A stretch of 64,000 bases of DNA from Acidobacteria bacterium bin61 (GCA_002238705.1 MPMW01000004.1:1-64000); one strand, 5' to 3'; positions 7,011-16,347 are shown, counted from the first letter of the stretch. Notes: generated from the sequence alone by a model not told the origin. Numbers and translations: made by a program.

Positions 7011-9077
7011 ATGCGCGACTATCAGACCGCCGAACTTCGTAATCTTGCCGTGGCCGGACATGGAACGTCCGGCAAGACAACGCTCGTGTCGGCACTCCTC
7101 TATACCGCCGGCGCCGTGACCCGCCTGGCCCGCGTCGAAGATGGGAACACCACGACGGACTTTGAAGAGGACGAAATCGAACGCGGCATCAGCCTCAGTG
7201 CGGCGCCCACTTATCTGGATTGGGACGGCGCCAAGATCAATCTGCTGGACACGCCGGGATACAGCAACTTCCTGACCGAGGCCAAGCTCGCCATGCCGGT
7301 CGCCGACACCGCGCTCATTGCGGTCTGCGCCGTGGATGGAGTGGGTGTCAACACCGAGCGGGTCTGGAACTTTGCGGAAGAAAACCACGCCGCGGCGATC
7401 TTCGCGATCACCCGCATCGACCGCGACCGCGCATCTTTCGTACGTACTCTGAGTGCGATCCAGGAGACCTTCGGCCGCACCGCGATCCCGGTCCAGTTGC
7501 CCATCGGAAGCGAATCCGGATTCTCCGGGGTCGTGGACCTCATCGCCATGAAGGCGATCAGCGGCCCCGGGCCGGATGGGAAGGGAGCGAAGACGGGCGA
7601 CGTGCCGGCCGAACTCCAGGAGCAGGCCGAGACGGCGCGCAACGAACTGATGGAAATGATCGCCGAATCGGACGAGGAACTCCTGGATCGGTTCTTTTCC
7701 GAAGGGGAGTTGACGCCGGAGGAAATGACTCGGGGTCTCAAGGCCGCGGTCGCCGCCCGCTCCATTTTTCCGGTGGTGGCGGTAACGGGGGCACAGAACG
7801 TGGGAACCGGGGCGCTTCTCGATCTGATCGTCGCGGCTGCTCCCGACCCCACCGGGCGCGGGCCCGCCCGCGGAGTCAACGGGAGTGGGGAGGCGGTCGA
7901 GCGCGACGTGCTTGGCTCCGCGCCGGCCAGCATCTATGTGTACAAGACCATCGCCGACCCGTTTGCCGGGCGTCTGAGCCTGTTCCGGGTCATGACCGGG
8001 ACGGTGGGTCCCGAGACCCAGCTCAAGAACCTGACGACGGGCGGGACCGGGCGGACCGGCGGCGTCCACGTCGCGAACGGGAAGGCCATGGAGGCCGTGT
8101 CGAAACTGTCAGCCGGGGACCTCGGGTGTTTCGCCAAGTTGCGGGACACCTTCACGGGAGACACTCTCGGCGAGGACGGGGGAATCCGTTTCGTCCGTCC
8201 TGAAGTCCCACACCCGGTCATCAGTTTTGCAATCGAGCCCAAGTCGCGCGGAGATGAGGAAAAGATCTCCCAGGCGCTGCAGCGGCTTCGCGAAGAAGAC
8301 CTGACCCTGAGGTTCGATCGCGATCAGGAACTGCTCCTGTCCGGAACCGGACAGTTGCATATCGAGGTCGTGGTGTCCCGGCTGAAACGCAAGTTCGGGG
8401 TGGAAGTCGATCTGAAACCACCGCGGGTGCCGTATCGCGAGACCATCACGGTCATGGCCGAGGCGCACGGCCGGCACAAGAAGCAGACCGGTGGGCATGG
8501 CCAGTTCGCCGACTGCCACGTGCGCGTCGAGCCGATCGAGCGCGGCACGGATTTCGAGTTCGAAAGCAAGATCGTCGGAGGCGCGATACCGCGCCAGTTC
8601 ATCCCGGCCATCGAGAAGGGATTCCAGGAAGCCCGGAAGAAAGGCTATCTGGCGGGCTACCCGGTCGTGGACTTCAGAGCCACGGTGTTCGACGGGAAAT
8701 TCCACACCGTCGATTCGTCGGAAATCGCCTTCAAGATCGCGGCGTCACTCGCGTTCAAGGATGCCATGTCCAAGTGCCGGCCGACGCTGCTCGAGCCGAT
8801 CATGTCCGTCGTGATCACCGTCCCCGACGAGAACACGGGAGACGTTCTCGGCGACCTGAACTCCCGCCGCGGCCGCACCCAGGGCATGGACCGGAAGGGC
8901 TCGCAGACGGCGATCACGGCACAGGCGCCGATGGCCGAGATGCTCACCTATGAGCCGACGCTGACCTCCCTTACCGGGGGACGCGGAGGATTCCACATGG
9001 AGTTTTCCCACTACGACCCGGTCCCCGGGAACCTGGCGAAGGCTCTGATCGACGAATACCAGTCGCGGAAGGACTAG
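7011..9077 (+). CDS. fusA2: EF-G2-type elongation factor G paralogue (translational GTPase)
   Basis: A 688-residue homologue of elongation factor G with the whole five-domain layout, including the domain IV segment HKKQTGGHGQFADCHVRVEP and the C-terminal LTGGRGGFHMEFSHYDPVP. It differs from the main fusA at 25288-27360 in its GTPase motifs. The P-loop is GHGTSGKTT (16-24); G3 reads DTPGYSN (80-86), with Tyr where EF-G has the catalytic His; G4 reads TRID (134-137) instead of NKMD. Such changes are typical of the EF-G2 group found beside normal EF-G in several phyla, whose role is unsettled. A longer frame starts at 6903, but the ATG chosen has GGAGAAG directly ahead and aligns with the family start. 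Confidence 0.85.
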   Translation: MRDYQTAELRNLAVAGHGTSGKTTLVSALLYTAGAVTRLARVEDGNTTTDFEEDEIERGISLSAAPTYLDWDGAKINLLDTPGYSNFLTEAKLAMPVADTALIAVCAVDGVGVNTERVWNFAEENHAAAIFAITRIDRDRASFVRTLSAIQETFGRTAIPVQLPIGSESGFSGVVDLIAMKAISGPGPDGKGAKTGDVPAELQEQAETARNELMEMIAESDEELLDRFFSEGELTPEEMTRGLKAAVAARSIFPVVAVTGAQNVGTGALLDLIVAAAPDPTGRGPARGVNGSGEAVERDVLGSAPASIYVYKTIADPFAGRLSLFRVMTGTVGPETQLKNLTTGGTGRTGGVHVANGKAMEAVSKLSAGDLGCFAKLRDTFTGDTLGEDGGIRFVRPEVPHPVISFAIEPKSRGDEEKISQALQRLREEDLTLRFDRDQELLLSGTGQLHIEVVVSRLKRKFGVEVDLKPPRVPYRETITVMAEAHGRHKKQTGGHGQFADCHVRVEPIERGTDFEFESKIVGGAIPRQFIPAIEKGFQEARKKGYLAGYPVVDFRATVFDGKFHTVDSSEIAFKIAASLAFKDAMSKCRPTLLEPIMSVVITVPDENTGDVLGDLNSRRGRTQGMDRKGSQTAITAQAPMAEMLTYEPTLTSLTGGRGGFHMEFSHYDPVPGNLAKALIDEYQSRKD

Positions 9078-9078
9078 C

Positions 9079-9356
9079 CCGGATTTCTCATACTCACGGC
9101 CCCGGGCGGACCGCAATGGGTCGTAACCCACTCTGTCGCGGTGGTTTGTCCACCAGGCGCCAGCCTGGACGCACCGAACGGCGCGCAGCGTCGCGGAACC
9201 GCACCAGGCACATCGCCTTTACCGCCGAAACGGCGTGGAACGCCGACTTCAGTCGGCACCCGCGGCCCGAGAGGGCCGCAGAACGGATCACGCCAATCAC
9301 GTTCAAGAGCGTCCACGCTGCGAACGCCAGGGTGACGCGGAGTATGAGAAGTCCGG
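9079..9356. mobile_element. Putative non-coding inverted-repeat element (MITE-like)
   Basis: The ends form an inverted repeat: CCGGATTTCTCATACTC on the left and GAGTATGAGAAGTCCGG on the right, 16 of 17 positions matching. About 240 bases lie between and contain no credible gene. Inside are several small hairpins, for example TGGGT-CGTA-ACCCA, GGTGG-TTTGT-CCACC and GCCGAC-TTCA-GTCGGC (9245-9260). It sits between the convergent EF-G2 and rplQ genes. It is unrelated to element A by sequence. An IS-derived MITE or a paired transcription-end structure are both possible; no second copy is seen in the window. Confidence 0.5.
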
Positions 9357-9448
9357 ACCAGGTAGCTGGCTGGTTCCGCCGGACTCCGGGCGGACCTGTC
9401 AGCGCGAGTCGCCGGTCCCGGTGCAGGACCGGGCGCTGGCGCTCCCGG

Positions 9449-9802
9449 TCAGTCGACGAACTCGATGCGCGCCATCGGGGCGCCGTCGCCCTGGCGCGGA
9501 CCGAGCTTGAGGATCCGCGTGTAGCCGCCGGGACGCTCCTGAAAGCGCGGCGCCACCTCGCTGAAGAGATGGCGAACCACCTGTTTCCGCGGAAGGATCT
9601 GGAGAGCGCGGCGACGCGCCGCCAAATCCGACCGCCGCCCGAGGGTAACGAGGCGTTCGACGAACGGGCGCACTTCTTTCGCCTTGGCGAGGGTCGTGCG
9701 CAGATGCCCGTGCTCGATCAAGGTGGCGGCCAGATTCCGCAGCAAGGCTCGCCGGTGCGATGGCCGGCGGCCGAGCTTGCGGTGTGCCATCCGGTGACGC
9801 AT
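9449..9802 (-). CDS. rplQ: 50S ribosomal protein L17
   Basis: A 117-residue protein with the L17 pattern: [20 protein letters not shown] at the start, then [33 protein letters not shown] in two pieces, and a final [23 protein letters not shown]. It binds 23S rRNA near the polypeptide exit side. It closes the alpha operon, one base after the rpoA stop, and is the last gene of the 42-kb minus-strand series. A second ATG four codons in is possible. Confidence 0.97.
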   Translation of the reverse strand: MRHRMAHRKLGRRPSHRRALLRNLAATLIEHGHLRTTLAKAKEVRPFVERLVTLGRRSDLAARRRALQILPRKQVVRHLFSEVAPRFQERPGGYTRILKLGPRQGDGAPMARIEFVD

Positions 9803-9803
9803 T

Positions 9804-10751
9804 TCAGCTCTGTCCCATTCCGAGCTTCAGGCCGAGACCATCGAGAATCCTCTCCACTTCCTCGATGCTCTTCCGCCCGATGTTCCGCTCCCGCAGCAAC
9901 TCCACTTCGCTCTTGACCACCAGGTCGCCGATCGTGGCTATGTCGGCGTTGCGCAATCCGTTGTAAGCCCGAACCGAAAGCTGGTCCGCGTAGTCGTCGA
10001 TGGAGGTGTGACTGTGCAGCTCGTAAGCCTTCTGCTCGTCGCTGATCACGATGTCCTCCGTCGCGTCACCCTCACCGCCGACGAAGATCCCCAACATTTC
10101 CCGCAGTAGGCGGGCGGCTGTGGTGACCGCCTCCTGGGGCCGGATCGAACCGTTGGTGTGCACGTCGAGCACGAGCTTGTCCAGGTCCGTGTCCTGGCCT
10201 ACCCGCGCCGGCTCCACCTTGTAGTTGACCTTGCGGACCGGAGAGTGCGTCGAATCGAGAGGGATGTAACCGACCTCCAGATCCGAATCACGGTTCCGTT
10301 CCGCCTGGATATAGCCGCGGCCGTTCTTGACCCGCATTTCGATGTCCAGCTCCGCCGGCTGGGTGATCGTCGCGAGGTGCACCTCGGGATCCAGGATCTC
10401 GACGTTGGGGTCCGTCTCGATATCTCCCGATGTCAGGGCACCGGCCTTTCTTCCCTTGAGCCGGATGGTCCTCGGCTGCGCACCATGGAGCCGCAGGGGG
10501 ATCCGCTTGATGTTCAGAATGATGTCCAGGGTGTCTTCCTTGACCCCGGGAATCGTGGACATCTCGTGCTGAACACCGTCGAACTTCACCGCCGTGACCG
10601 CCGCGCCCTGAATGGATGAGATCAGCAGCCGCCGCAGGGCGTTGCCGATGGTGACCCCATAGCCCCGCTCGAAGGGATGAGCGGAGAAACGACCGAAGTC
10701 GTCGCTGCTGGTTTCAATGTTGAGGCCGCTGGGCCTCCGAAGTTCGGACAT
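9804..10751 (-). CDS. rpoA: DNA-directed RNA polymerase subunit alpha
   Basis: A 315-residue protein with both alpha domains. The N-terminal assembly domain (about 1-230) includes the conserved [20 protein letters not shown] segment. The C-terminal DNA- and activator-binding domain (about 245-310) includes [20 protein letters not shown] and [20 protein letters not shown] longer frame continues upstream, but the start [10 protein letters not shown] has an AAGGAGAG eight to nine bases ahead and lies just after rpsD. It is in the usual alpha-operon position between rpsD and rplQ. Confidence 0.98.
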   Translation of the reverse strand: MSELRRPSGLNIETSSDDFGRFSAHPFERGYGVTIGNALRRLLISSIQGAAVTAVKFDGVQHEMSTIPGVKEDTLDIILNIKRIPLRLHGAQPRTIRLKGRKAGALTSGDIETDPNVEILDPEVHLATITQPAELDIEMRVKNGRGYIQAERNRDSDLEVGYIPLDSTHSPVRKVNYKVEPARVGQDTDLDKLVLDVHTNGSIRPQEAVTTAARLLREMLGIFVGGEGDATEDIVISDEQKAYELHSHTSIDDYADQLSVRAYNGLRNADIATIGDLVVKSEVELLRERNIGRKSIEEVERILDGLGLKLGMGQS

Positions 10752-10782
10752 AAGCGCCGACTCTCCTTTCCTTTCTGCCCCG

Positions 10783-11415
10783 TTAGCGCGAATAGAGCTC
10801 GACGATGAGCTGATCGCGGATCTTGAGTTGCGGGTCTTCGCCGGAGGGAAGCGTGACAACCCGTCCCGACGCCATGTCATCAGCTTCGCGCTCCAGCCAT
10901 TCCGGAACCGTGCGACCTTCGGCGCGCTCCATGATCTGTTTGAAGAAATCCTTCTTTCGCGTCTTGTCGCAGACGCGGATCACATCTCCCTGATCGATGA
11001 TGTTGGACGGAATGTCCACACGTCTTCCGTTCACCTCGACGTGTCCGTGCCGGACGAACAGTCGGGCCGCGGCCCGGGAGGGAGCCAGACCCAGTCGGTA
11101 CACGGCATTGTCGAGCCGTCGTTCCAGAAGCTGCAGCAGGAACGTACCGGTGACCGCGCGTTCGCGTTCGGCGCGATCGAAATACAGGCGGAACTGACGT
11201 TCGAGCAAACCATAGGCGCGCTTCGCCTTCTGCTTCTCGCGCAACTGCAGGCCGTAGCCCTGAACGCGGCTGCGGCGCGTCTTGCCGTGGGCTCCGGGCG
11301 CGAAGTTGCGCTTGTCGATAGCGCACTTCGGGCTGAGGCAGCGATCACCCTTCAAGAAGAGCTTGGCCCCCTCCCGGCGGCACAGCCGGCAAACGGGACC
11401 TCGATATCTCGCCAA
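10783..11415 (-). CDS. rpsD: 30S ribosomal protein S4, zinc-binding form
   Basis: A 210-residue primary 16S rRNA binding protein. Cys9, Cys12, Cys26 and Cys31 form the zinc-binding group of the cysteine-containing S4 type. The S4 RNA-binding domain starts near residue 98 (RRLDNAVYRLGLAPSRAAAR, VRHGHVEVNGRRVDIPS). The start is TTG; AGGAGG sits five bases upstream and no ATG is near, so TTG is the probable start. The binding site is immediately preceded by the terminus CTAACAGCC (plus strand) of a repeat element that separates rpsD from rpsK. Confidence 0.97.
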   Translation of the reverse strand: MARYRGPVCRLCRREGAKLFLKGDRCLSPKCAIDKRNFAPGAHGKTRRSRVQGYGLQLREKQKAKRAYGLLERQFRLYFDRAERERAVTGTFLLQLLERRLDNAVYRLGLAPSRAAARLFVRHGHVEVNGRRVDIPSNIIDQGDVIRVCDKTRKKDFFKQIMERAEGRTVPEWLEREADDMASGRVVTLPSGEDPQLKIRDQLIVELYSR

Positions 11416-11589
11416 GATGTCCTCCTAACAGCCTTTGGACAATGCCTGGCTGCGTCCGTTCGCGGCGCATCGCGCCGCGGGGGTGGGGGGGGGGGGGGGG
11501 GGGGGTGCGGGCCCGCCGCCCGCAGCAAACGGAAAAGTGAGGGGCGAATCGCGGAGCACCAGTTCTCCCGGTGGGGGGTGGCCCCGTCA

Positions 11590-11682
11590 CCCCGTGGGGA
11601 AAGCGCACCGCACGCACGACGCCCGTCAGTTGGGGCGTGCGTGTCGCCCGGGACCGGGTGCGGGGCGTTTTCTCCACGGGGC
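11590..11682. repeat. B inverted unit, copy 1
   Basis: A ~93-base unit beginning CCCCGTGGGGAAAGCGCACC and ending TGCGGGGCGTTTTCTCCACG. The two ends pair over roughly 18 bases, and an inner stem pairs CACGCAC-GACGCCC with GGGCGTGCGTG. It is nearly identical in its outer arms to 11772-11865 and 59991-60085, while the loop region differs. Confidence 0.75.
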
Positions 11683-11771
11683 TCGCGGGGCGCCGCGCCG
11701 CGGGGGGGGGGGGGCGGCACCCCGCGAAACGGAAAGGGGAGGGGCGAATCGCGGAGCGATTCGCGCCATCA

Positions 11772-11865
11772 CCCCGTGGGGAAAGCGCACCGCACACACG
11801 CCGACCGTCAGTTGGGGCGTGCGTACCGTGCTGGGTACGGTGCGGGGCGCTTTTTCCACGGGCTG
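11772..11865. repeat. B inverted unit, copy 2
   Basis: The same architecture as copy 1: outer arms CCCCGTGGGGAAAGCGCACC and GGGGCGCTTTTTCCACGGGC, inner stems ACACACGCC/GGGCGTGCGT and ACCGT/ACGGT. Its right end runs into the rpsK stop codon region, where CTGACAG contains the TGA of rpsK. A small GGCGAATCGC-GGA-GCGATTCGC hairpin lies just to its left (11743-11764). Confidence 0.75.
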
Positions 11866-12267
11866 TCAGTTCCGGCGTTTCTTGGGTGGCCGGCACCCGT
11901 TATGTGGAATCGGGGTGACGTCCTTGATCGACTTCACCTCGATACCGGCAGCCGCTACCGCCCGGATCGCTGCTTCGCGCCCGGCGCCGGGGCCCTTCAC
12001 CTTGACCTCCACGTGAGTGCAACCCAGCCCGCGAGCCTCGCGTGAGGCCGCCCCGGCCGCCTGCTGCGCGGCGAACGGCGTCTGCTTCCTGGAACCCTTG
12101 AAACCCTGCGATCCGGCGCTGGCCCAGCAGACCACGTTTCCGGCCGGATCCGCGAAGGTGATGATGGTGTTGTGGTACGTCGCCTGGATTGACACGACGC
12201 CAGCGGTCAGCGTGCGCTTCTCGCGCTTCTTTCCGGTCCGGCGGCGGGCTGTCTTCTTCTTTGCCAT
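11866..12267 (-). CDS. rpsK: 30S ribosomal protein S11
   Basis: A 133-residue protein of the 30S platform. The family pattern is complete: [40 protein letters not shown], and the C-terminal [16 protein letters not shown]. The reading frame is open 47 codons further upstream, but [12 protein letters not shown] is the conserved start and follows the rpsM stop by 29 bases. The TGA stop lies inside the right terminus of the neighbouring repeat element. Contrary to the usual alpha operon, rpsD does not follow directly; 450 bases of repeat lie between. Confidence 0.97.
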   Translation of the reverse strand: MAKKKTARRRTGKKREKRTLTAGVVSIQATYHNTIITFADPAGNVVCWASAGSQGFKGSRKQTPFAAQQAAGAASREARGLGCTHVEVKVKGPGAGREAAIRAVAAAGIEVKSIKDVTPIPHNGCRPPKKRRN

Positions 12268-12296
12268 GTGTTGTTCCTGTTCTTGCGGGTTTTCCC

Positions 12297-12662
12297 TTAG
12301 CGCCGGCGCATTCCGACCCGACGAGGACCGCGACGGGTCCGGGCGTTGGTCTTGGTGCGCTGCCCCCTTGCCGGCAGGCCCCGGCGATGGCGGAGTCCGC
12401 GGTAGCACCCGATGTCCATCAGGCGTTTCAGATCCATCGAGATCCGCTTCCTCAGGTCTCCCTCAACGCCGCCCTCATCGTCGATGGCCCGGCCGATCCG
12501 GCTGACCTCTTCCTCGGTCAGGTCGCTGACGCGGCGGTGGGGTTCGATCCCCACCTTTTCGAGGACGGTCACCGCGCGGTGCGGTCCCATCCCGTAGATG
12601 TATCTCAGTCCGATATCGATGCGCTTGGCGCGCGGCAGGTCAACGCCGGCAATTCTGGCCAT
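12297..12662 (-). CDS. rpsM: 30S ribosomal protein S13
   Basis: A 121-residue head protein of the small subunit. It begins [21 protein letters not shown] and ends with the basic tail [19 protein letters not shown] that contacts the P-site t[16 protein letters not shown] is the conserved helix-hairpin region. It follows rpmJ by 23 bases, in the normal order rpmJ-rpsM-rpsK. Confidence 0.98.
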   Translation of the reverse strand: MARIAGVDLPRAKRIDIGLRYIYGMGPHRAVTVLEKVGIEPHRRVSDLTEEEVSRIGRAIDDEGGVEGDLRKRISMDLKRLMDIGCYRGLRHRRGLPARGQRTKTNARTRRGPRRVGMRRR

Positions 12663-12685
12663 CGGTCAGTCTCTCCCTGTTTCCC

Positions 12686-12799
12686 TCACCCTTGGCGCTG
12701 CTTGTGCTTCGGGTTTTCGCAGATCACCCGCACGACTCCTCGCCGGCGGACGATCTTGCATTTGGCGCAGATACGCCGAACGGAGGCGCGAACCTTCAT
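12686..12799 (-). CDS. rpmJ: 50S ribosomal protein L36, zinc-binding form
   Basis: A 37-residue protein translated here directly from the sequence: [20 protein letters not shown] and then [17 protein letters not shown]. Cys11, Cys14, Cys27 and His32 are the zinc-ribbon ligands of the metal-binding L36 type. It sits between infA and rpsM, the usual place. Confidence 0.97.
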   Translation of the reverse strand: MKVRASVRRICAKCKIVRRRGVVRVICENPKHKQRQG

Positions 12800-12809
12800 C
12801 TTGCCGCTC

Positions 12810-13031
12810 CTACTTGCACCGGTAGACGATCCGGCCCCGGCTCAGGTCGTAGGGGGAGAGTTCCACCAGTACCCGGTCGCCCGGGAGTACCTTGATGAAG
12901 CTCTTCCGCATCTTTCCCGATACGTGGGCGAGGACCTTGTGATCGCCCGTATCGAGCTTCACCCGGAACATGGCGTTTGGCAGAGGCTCCATGACGGTCG
13001 CCTCCACGGAAATAGCGTCTTCCTTAGACAT
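12810..13031 (-). CDS. infA: Translation initiation factor IF-1
   Basis: A 73-residue OB-fold protein that occupies the ribosomal A site during initiation. It contains [38 protein letters not shown] and ending [11 protein letters not shown], all conserved in bacterial IF-1. The start [10 protein letters not shown] is chosen over a longer frame because it matches the family and overlaps the map stop by eight bases (coupled translation is likely). Confidence 0.98.
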   Translation of the reverse strand: MSKEDAISVEATVMEPLPNAMFRVKLDTGDHKVLAHVSGKMRKSFIKVLPGDRVLVELSPYDLSRGRIVYRCK

Positions 13032-13815
13032 GATCTTCCTTTGAACCCGCGTTGTCGGGGTTCTGCTTTCTGGGCTCCGCCAGAATCCAGGGACCACCCT
13101 CCATGACCGCGATGGACCGCTCGAAGTGCGCGGAGGCACTGCCGTCCAAAGTGACGACCGTCCAGCGATCCCGCTTCACCCGCACGTCCGGGCTCCCGCG
13201 ATTCACCATCGGTTCAATCGCGATCACGGCTCCCGGAATCAGGCGAGTCCGCTTGCGGGGATCATAGAAGTTCGGGATCCAGGGCTCGGTGTGCAGGCTC
13301 GTTCCGATCCCGTGTCCGCCGTATTCGCGTACCACCGAGTAGCCATGAGTTTCGGCGTGGGTCTGCACGGCCTGCCCGATATCCGCAACGGAGTTTCCGG
13401 GACGGGCGGCGCCGATTCCCGCGTAAAGAGCCTGCTCGGTGACCTCCAGCAGACGCGCCACCTCATCGTCAATCTGACCGACGGCGACGGTTATGGCGTT
13501 GTCGCCGTAGTAGCCGTCCACGATGCAGCCGAAGTCGAGGCTCACGATGTCGCCCTCCTTCAGCTTCCGCCAACGGGACGGGATGCCGTGGACGACCTCG
13601 TCGTTGATCGAAACGCAGAGGGTCGCGGGGAACCCGTGATACCCCTTGAAGGCGGGAGTCACCCCGTGGTGTTTCAGGTTGTCCGCCGCCACCCGGTCAA
13701 GGTGAGCGGTGGTCACTCCGGGCTCCACCGTCCGGGCGAGCAGCTCCAGGGTTTCCACGGTGATCGCGTTGGCCTGGTGCAGCTTGTCAAGCTCGCCGTC
13801 GGACCTGGAGATCAT
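13024..13815 (-). CDS. map: Type I methionine aminopeptidase
   Basis: A 263-residue dinuclear-metal enzyme that removes the initiator methionine from nascent proteins. The five metal ligands can be recognised: Asp in [11 protein letters not shown] and Asp in [10 protein letters not shown], His in [15 protein letters not shown], Glu in AIEPMV and Glu in AVMEGGP. ATG overlaps the adk stop (ATGA), so the two are probably coupled. Three direct copies of a 15-base unit upstream each contain GGTGA, and the last copy is placed as the ribosome binding site. Confidence 0.97.
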   Translation of the reverse strand: MISRSDGELDKLHQANAITVETLELLARTVEPGVTTAHLDRVAADNLKHHGVTPAFKGYHGFPATLCVSINDEVVHGIPSRWRKLKEGDIVSLDFGCIVDGYYGDNAITVAVGQIDDEVARLLEVTEQALYAGIGAARPGNSVADIGQAVQTHAETHGYSVVREYGGHGIGTSLHTEPWIPNFYDPRKRTRLIPGAVIAIEPMVNRGSPDVRVKRDRWTVVTLDGSASAHFERSIAVMEGGPWILAEPRKQNPDNAGSKEDHV

Positions 13816-14423
13816 TGGGTCACCAACTTGGGGGTCACCAACTTGGGGGTCACCAACTGGGCCGCCGCGAACGGCAACGCCGCACACAAGCGGCCAAAAA
13901 CGTCGTCACGGGACCCGAGTCCCGAAATGTTCACCGTCCGGTTCCCGTAGTAGTCGAGGAGTGGAAGGGACTCGGACTCATAGACCTCGAGCCGGCGGCG
14001 GAAGGCCTCCTCGCTGTCGTCCTGCCGGCCGTCCGTGCCACGCCGGCCGCGAACCCGGGCGGTGAGTTCCTCCGGAGGAACGTCGATGTTCGCGATCCAT
14101 TCGGTCGCGCCAAGCGTCGACAGGACCTCGCCAAGCGCTCGCGCCTGCGCCTGATTCCGGGGATAACCATCGAGGATGAAGCCCCGCCCGCAATCGGGCG
14201 CGGCAATCCTCTCCTCGACGATCCCCAGCACGATCTCGTCGCTTACCAGACTGCCGGCCGCCATGATGTCGCGGGCCACCTTCCCAAGTTCCGTTCCATC
14301 CGCGACTGCCTGCCGGAGAATGACCCCGGTCGAGATGTGGGGCAAACCCAGCGACTCGGCAAGCCGCATCGCCTGGGTCCCCTTGCCGGACCCCGGAGCG
14401 CCGAGAAGAATGATCGCGTTCAT
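13812..14423 (-). CDS. adk: Adenylate kinase, short-LID form
   Basis: A 203-residue enzyme catalysing ATP + AMP to 2 ADP. The P-loop is GAPGSGKGTQ (8-17), the AMP-binding region HISTGVILRQ follows, and FILDGYPRNQAQA is the conserved central motif. After RVRGRRGTDGRQDD there is no zinc or long LID insertion, so it is the short form. The extreme C-terminus is unusual: [14 protein letters not shown], produced by a 15-base tandem repeat that also lies over the map start region. Gene order secY-adk-map is standard. Confidence 0.97.
   Translation of the reverse strand: MNAIILLGAPGSGKGTQAMRLAESLGLPHISTGVILRQAVADGTELGKVARDIMAAGSLVSDEIVLGIVEERIAAPDCGRGFILDGYPRNQAQARALGEVLSTLGATEWIANIDVPPEELTARVRGRRGTDGRQDDSEEAFRRRLEVYESESLPLLDYYGNRTVNISGLGSRDDVFGRLCAALPFAAAQLVTPKLVTPKLVTQ
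13815..13857. repeat. 15-bp tandem repeat at the adk/map junction
   Basis: Almost three copies of a 15-base unit (plus strand CTTGGGGGTCACCAA). It encodes the C-terminal LVTPK repeats of adenylate kinase on the minus strand. Each unit carries GGTGA, which in the last copy is five bases from the map ATG. CTTGG and CCAAG at the unit edges can pair. Confidence 0.9.
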
Positions 14424-14440
14424 GTCAGCCCCGGAGCACC

Positions 14441-15826
14441 TCAGCCGCGACGTCCGCGAATGCGGCCCCGCTGCAGAAAGCCCTCGTAGTTGCGCATGAT
14501 GAGTTGGCTCTCGACCTGTTGTGCGGTGTCCATGGCGACGCCGACGACAATGAGGATGGAAGTCCCGCCAAAGTAGAACGTCACCCCCATGCCTTCGGTG
14601 ATGAAGGTCGGAAGGACCGAGTCGAGCCATGGCCCGATCACCGGGATCGGAGCCACCGTGAATCCGTTCAGAAGGAACTCCGGAAGGACCGCGACCGCGG
14701 CCAGGTAGATGGCGCCCACGAAGGTGAGCTTGCCGAGCACCGCGTCGAGATACCGCGCCGTCGGCCGTCCCGGCCGGATTCCCGGCACGTAGCCACCGCT
14801 CTTCCGCATGTTGTCGGCGACATCGGCAGGCTTGAAGACGATGGCGGTGTAGAAGTAGCAGAAGAAGAGGATCGAGACGACGTAGAGCAGCGTGTAGAGC
14901 GGCATGCCCCAACGAAGCTGCTCGGCGATGGCCGCCATCCAGCGGCTCTCGGTAAAGAGCGAGGCGAAAGTCTGCGGCAGGGCGATGATGGAACTGGCGA
15001 AGATCACCGGAATCACGCCTCCGGTGTTGATCTTCAGCGGGATGTGCGTCGACTGTCCCTGGTACATCCGGCGGCCCACGAATCGCTTCGCGTACTGCAC
15101 CGGGACGCGCCGCTGACCGCGCTCGATGAACACGATGAACGCCAGGACCGCGATCATGAAGAGGATCAGGACAGCCACGCCGAAGACCGTCTGCTGCCCG
15201 ACGCGAATGTTCTGGACCGTGGTGATGATCGCGGACGGGAACATCACGACGATCCCCGCGAAAATCAGCAACGACATCCCGTTGCCGATGCCGCGCTCCG
15301 TGATTTGCTCGCCGAGCCACATGATGAAGACCGTGCCGGCCGTCATCGTGAGGATGGTCATCAGGGTGAACGACAACCCGGGTTCGTTGACGAGGTTCAT
15401 CCCGTCGGGGAGGCTCTGGCTCTGCAGGAAGACCGCAATGCTCGCCGACTGAATGACCGCGAGAATCACCGTGCCGTAGCGGGTGTACTGCGTGATCTTC
15501 TTGCGTCCGAGTTCACCCTCCTTGCTGAGCTTTTCCAGATACGGCCAGACCAGCGTCAGGAGCTGCAGGATGATGGACGCGCTGATGTAGGGCATGATGC
15601 CGAGCGCGAACACGGTCACCTGCGAGAGGTTGCCGCCGGAGAACATGTCCACGAAGCCGAACCAGGTCGCGCGGTTTTGTTCGAAGAAGGCCGTCAGGGC
15701 CGCCGGATTGACGCCCGGCGTGGGGACGTGATTTCCGAGCCGATACACGGCGAGCATGCCGAGCGTGAACAGAATCCGGGTACGAAGATCCGGAATCCGG
15801 GCGATGCTGCGGACGGCGTTGATCAC
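14441..15826 (-). CDS. secY: Protein translocase subunit SecY
   Basis: A 461-residue inner-membrane channel protein with about ten transmembrane segments. Conserved parts include [14 protein letters not shown] near the start, the plug region [26 protein letters not shown] in pieces, and [20 protein letters not shown] with [18 protein letters not shown]. It works with SecE (40394-40603) and SecG (not in the window). ATG overlaps the rplO stop by four bases, and adk follows after 17 bases. Confidence 0.98.
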   Translation of the reverse strand: MINAVRSIARIPDLRTRILFTLGMLAVYRLGNHVPTPGVNPAALTAFFEQNRATWFGFVDMFSGGNLSQVTVFALGIMPYISASIILQLLTLVWPYLEKLSKEGELGRKKITQYTRYGTVILAVIQSASIAVFLQSQSLPDGMNLVNEPGLSFTLMTILTMTAGTVFIMWLGEQITERGIGNGMSLLIFAGIVVMFPSAIITTVQNIRVGQQTVFGVAVLILFMIAVLAFIVFIERGQRRVPVQYAKRFVGRRMYQGQSTHIPLKINTGGVIPVIFASSIIALPQTFASLFTESRWMAAIAEQLRWGMPLYTLLYVVSILFFCYFYTAIVFKPADVADNMRKSGGYVPGIRPGRPTARYLDAVLGKLTFVGAIYLAAVAVLPEFLLNGFTVAPIPVIGPWLDSVLPTFITEGMGVTFYFGGTSILIVVGVAMDTAQQVESQLIMRNYEGFLQRGRIRGRRG

Positions 15827-16347
15827 TTCTGGTTTTCGGAGTCTTGGGCGTCCCCGCCAATGAGGTCTACAGCCCCACCGGCAGCTTCGATCTTCCGGCG
15901 GGCGGCAGCGCTGAAGGCATGGGCGCGGACGGTGAGCCGCCGTTCCAACTCACCTCCGCCAAGGATCTTGATCCGGAAGGGACGCGGGCGGACCAGACGT
16001 GGGGGTTCGCCCGGATCAAGCTGACGGATCCGAGCGCCCTGAACCAGGCGGGCGGCGACCAATTCGATCTCTCCGACTGTCGCGCCGTCTTCAAAGCGGT
16101 TGAGGTCACCGAGGTTGACGATCTCCTGCCGCGTGGCGAAGATGTTTGTGAAGCCTCGCTTCGGCACCCGGCGAATGAGGGGCATCTGACCGCCCTCGAA
16201 ACCGCGGCGGAGGGAGTACCCGGACCGCGACTTGGCTCCCTTGTGGCCGCGCCCGGCGGTCTTTCCGGTTCCTGATCCCGGACCGCGGCCCACGCGCTTG
16301 CGTGGACGGACGGCGCCCTCGGGCGGCGCCAGTTCATGAAGGCTCAC
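15823..16347 (-). CDS. rplO: 50S ribosomal protein L15
   Basis: A 174-residue protein with the glycine-rich start [20 protein letters not shown] and [20 protein letters not shown] that are diagnostic of L15, and a normal globular C-terminal half ([16 protein letters not shown] type, here [19 protein letters not shown]). The tail [11 protein letters not shown] is a short extra acidic extension. Coupled to secY by an ATGA overlap; rpmD is 12 bases upstream. Confidence 0.97.
   Translation of the reverse strand: MSLHELAPPEGAVRPRKRVGRGPGSGTGKTAGRGHKGAKSRSGYSLRRGFEGGQMPLIRRVPKRGFTNIFATRQEIVNLGDLNRFEDGATVGEIELVAARLVQGARIRQLDPGEPPRLVRPRPFRIKILGGGELERRLTVRAHAFSAAARRKIEAAGGAVDLIGGDAQDSENQK

Larger units (their letters stand above)
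11424..11865. repeat. Composite repeat: two tandem B elements with poly-G tracts between rpsK and rpsD
   Basis: This non-coding insert interrupts the alpha operon. The left edge CTAACAGCCTTTGG resembles the left edge of element A, and the right edge TTTTTCCACGGGCTGTCAG resembles the A right edge. Within it are two B units. Each has a GC hairpin followed by a G tract (21 G at 11485-11505; 13 G at 11702-11714), then a GGCGAATCGC arm, then an inverted unit with ends CCCGTGGGGAAAGCGCACCG and GTGCGGGGCGYTTTYTCCAC (11590-11682 and 11772-11865). In the first unit the second hairpin arm is replaced by a CCAGTTCTCCCGGTGGGGGG motif (11559-11578) also seen at 48386 and 51698. No gene is supported. Confidence 0.8.

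Noticed and set aside
13815-13857. Direct repeats considered as a CRISPR fragment
   Set aside because: Units are 15 bases with no spacers and lie inside the adk coding sequence; it is a simple tandem repeat.
14504-16024. Open frame of 506 codons opposite secY and rplO
   Set aside because: Shadow of conserved genes; His/Asp/Arg-rich translation without domains.
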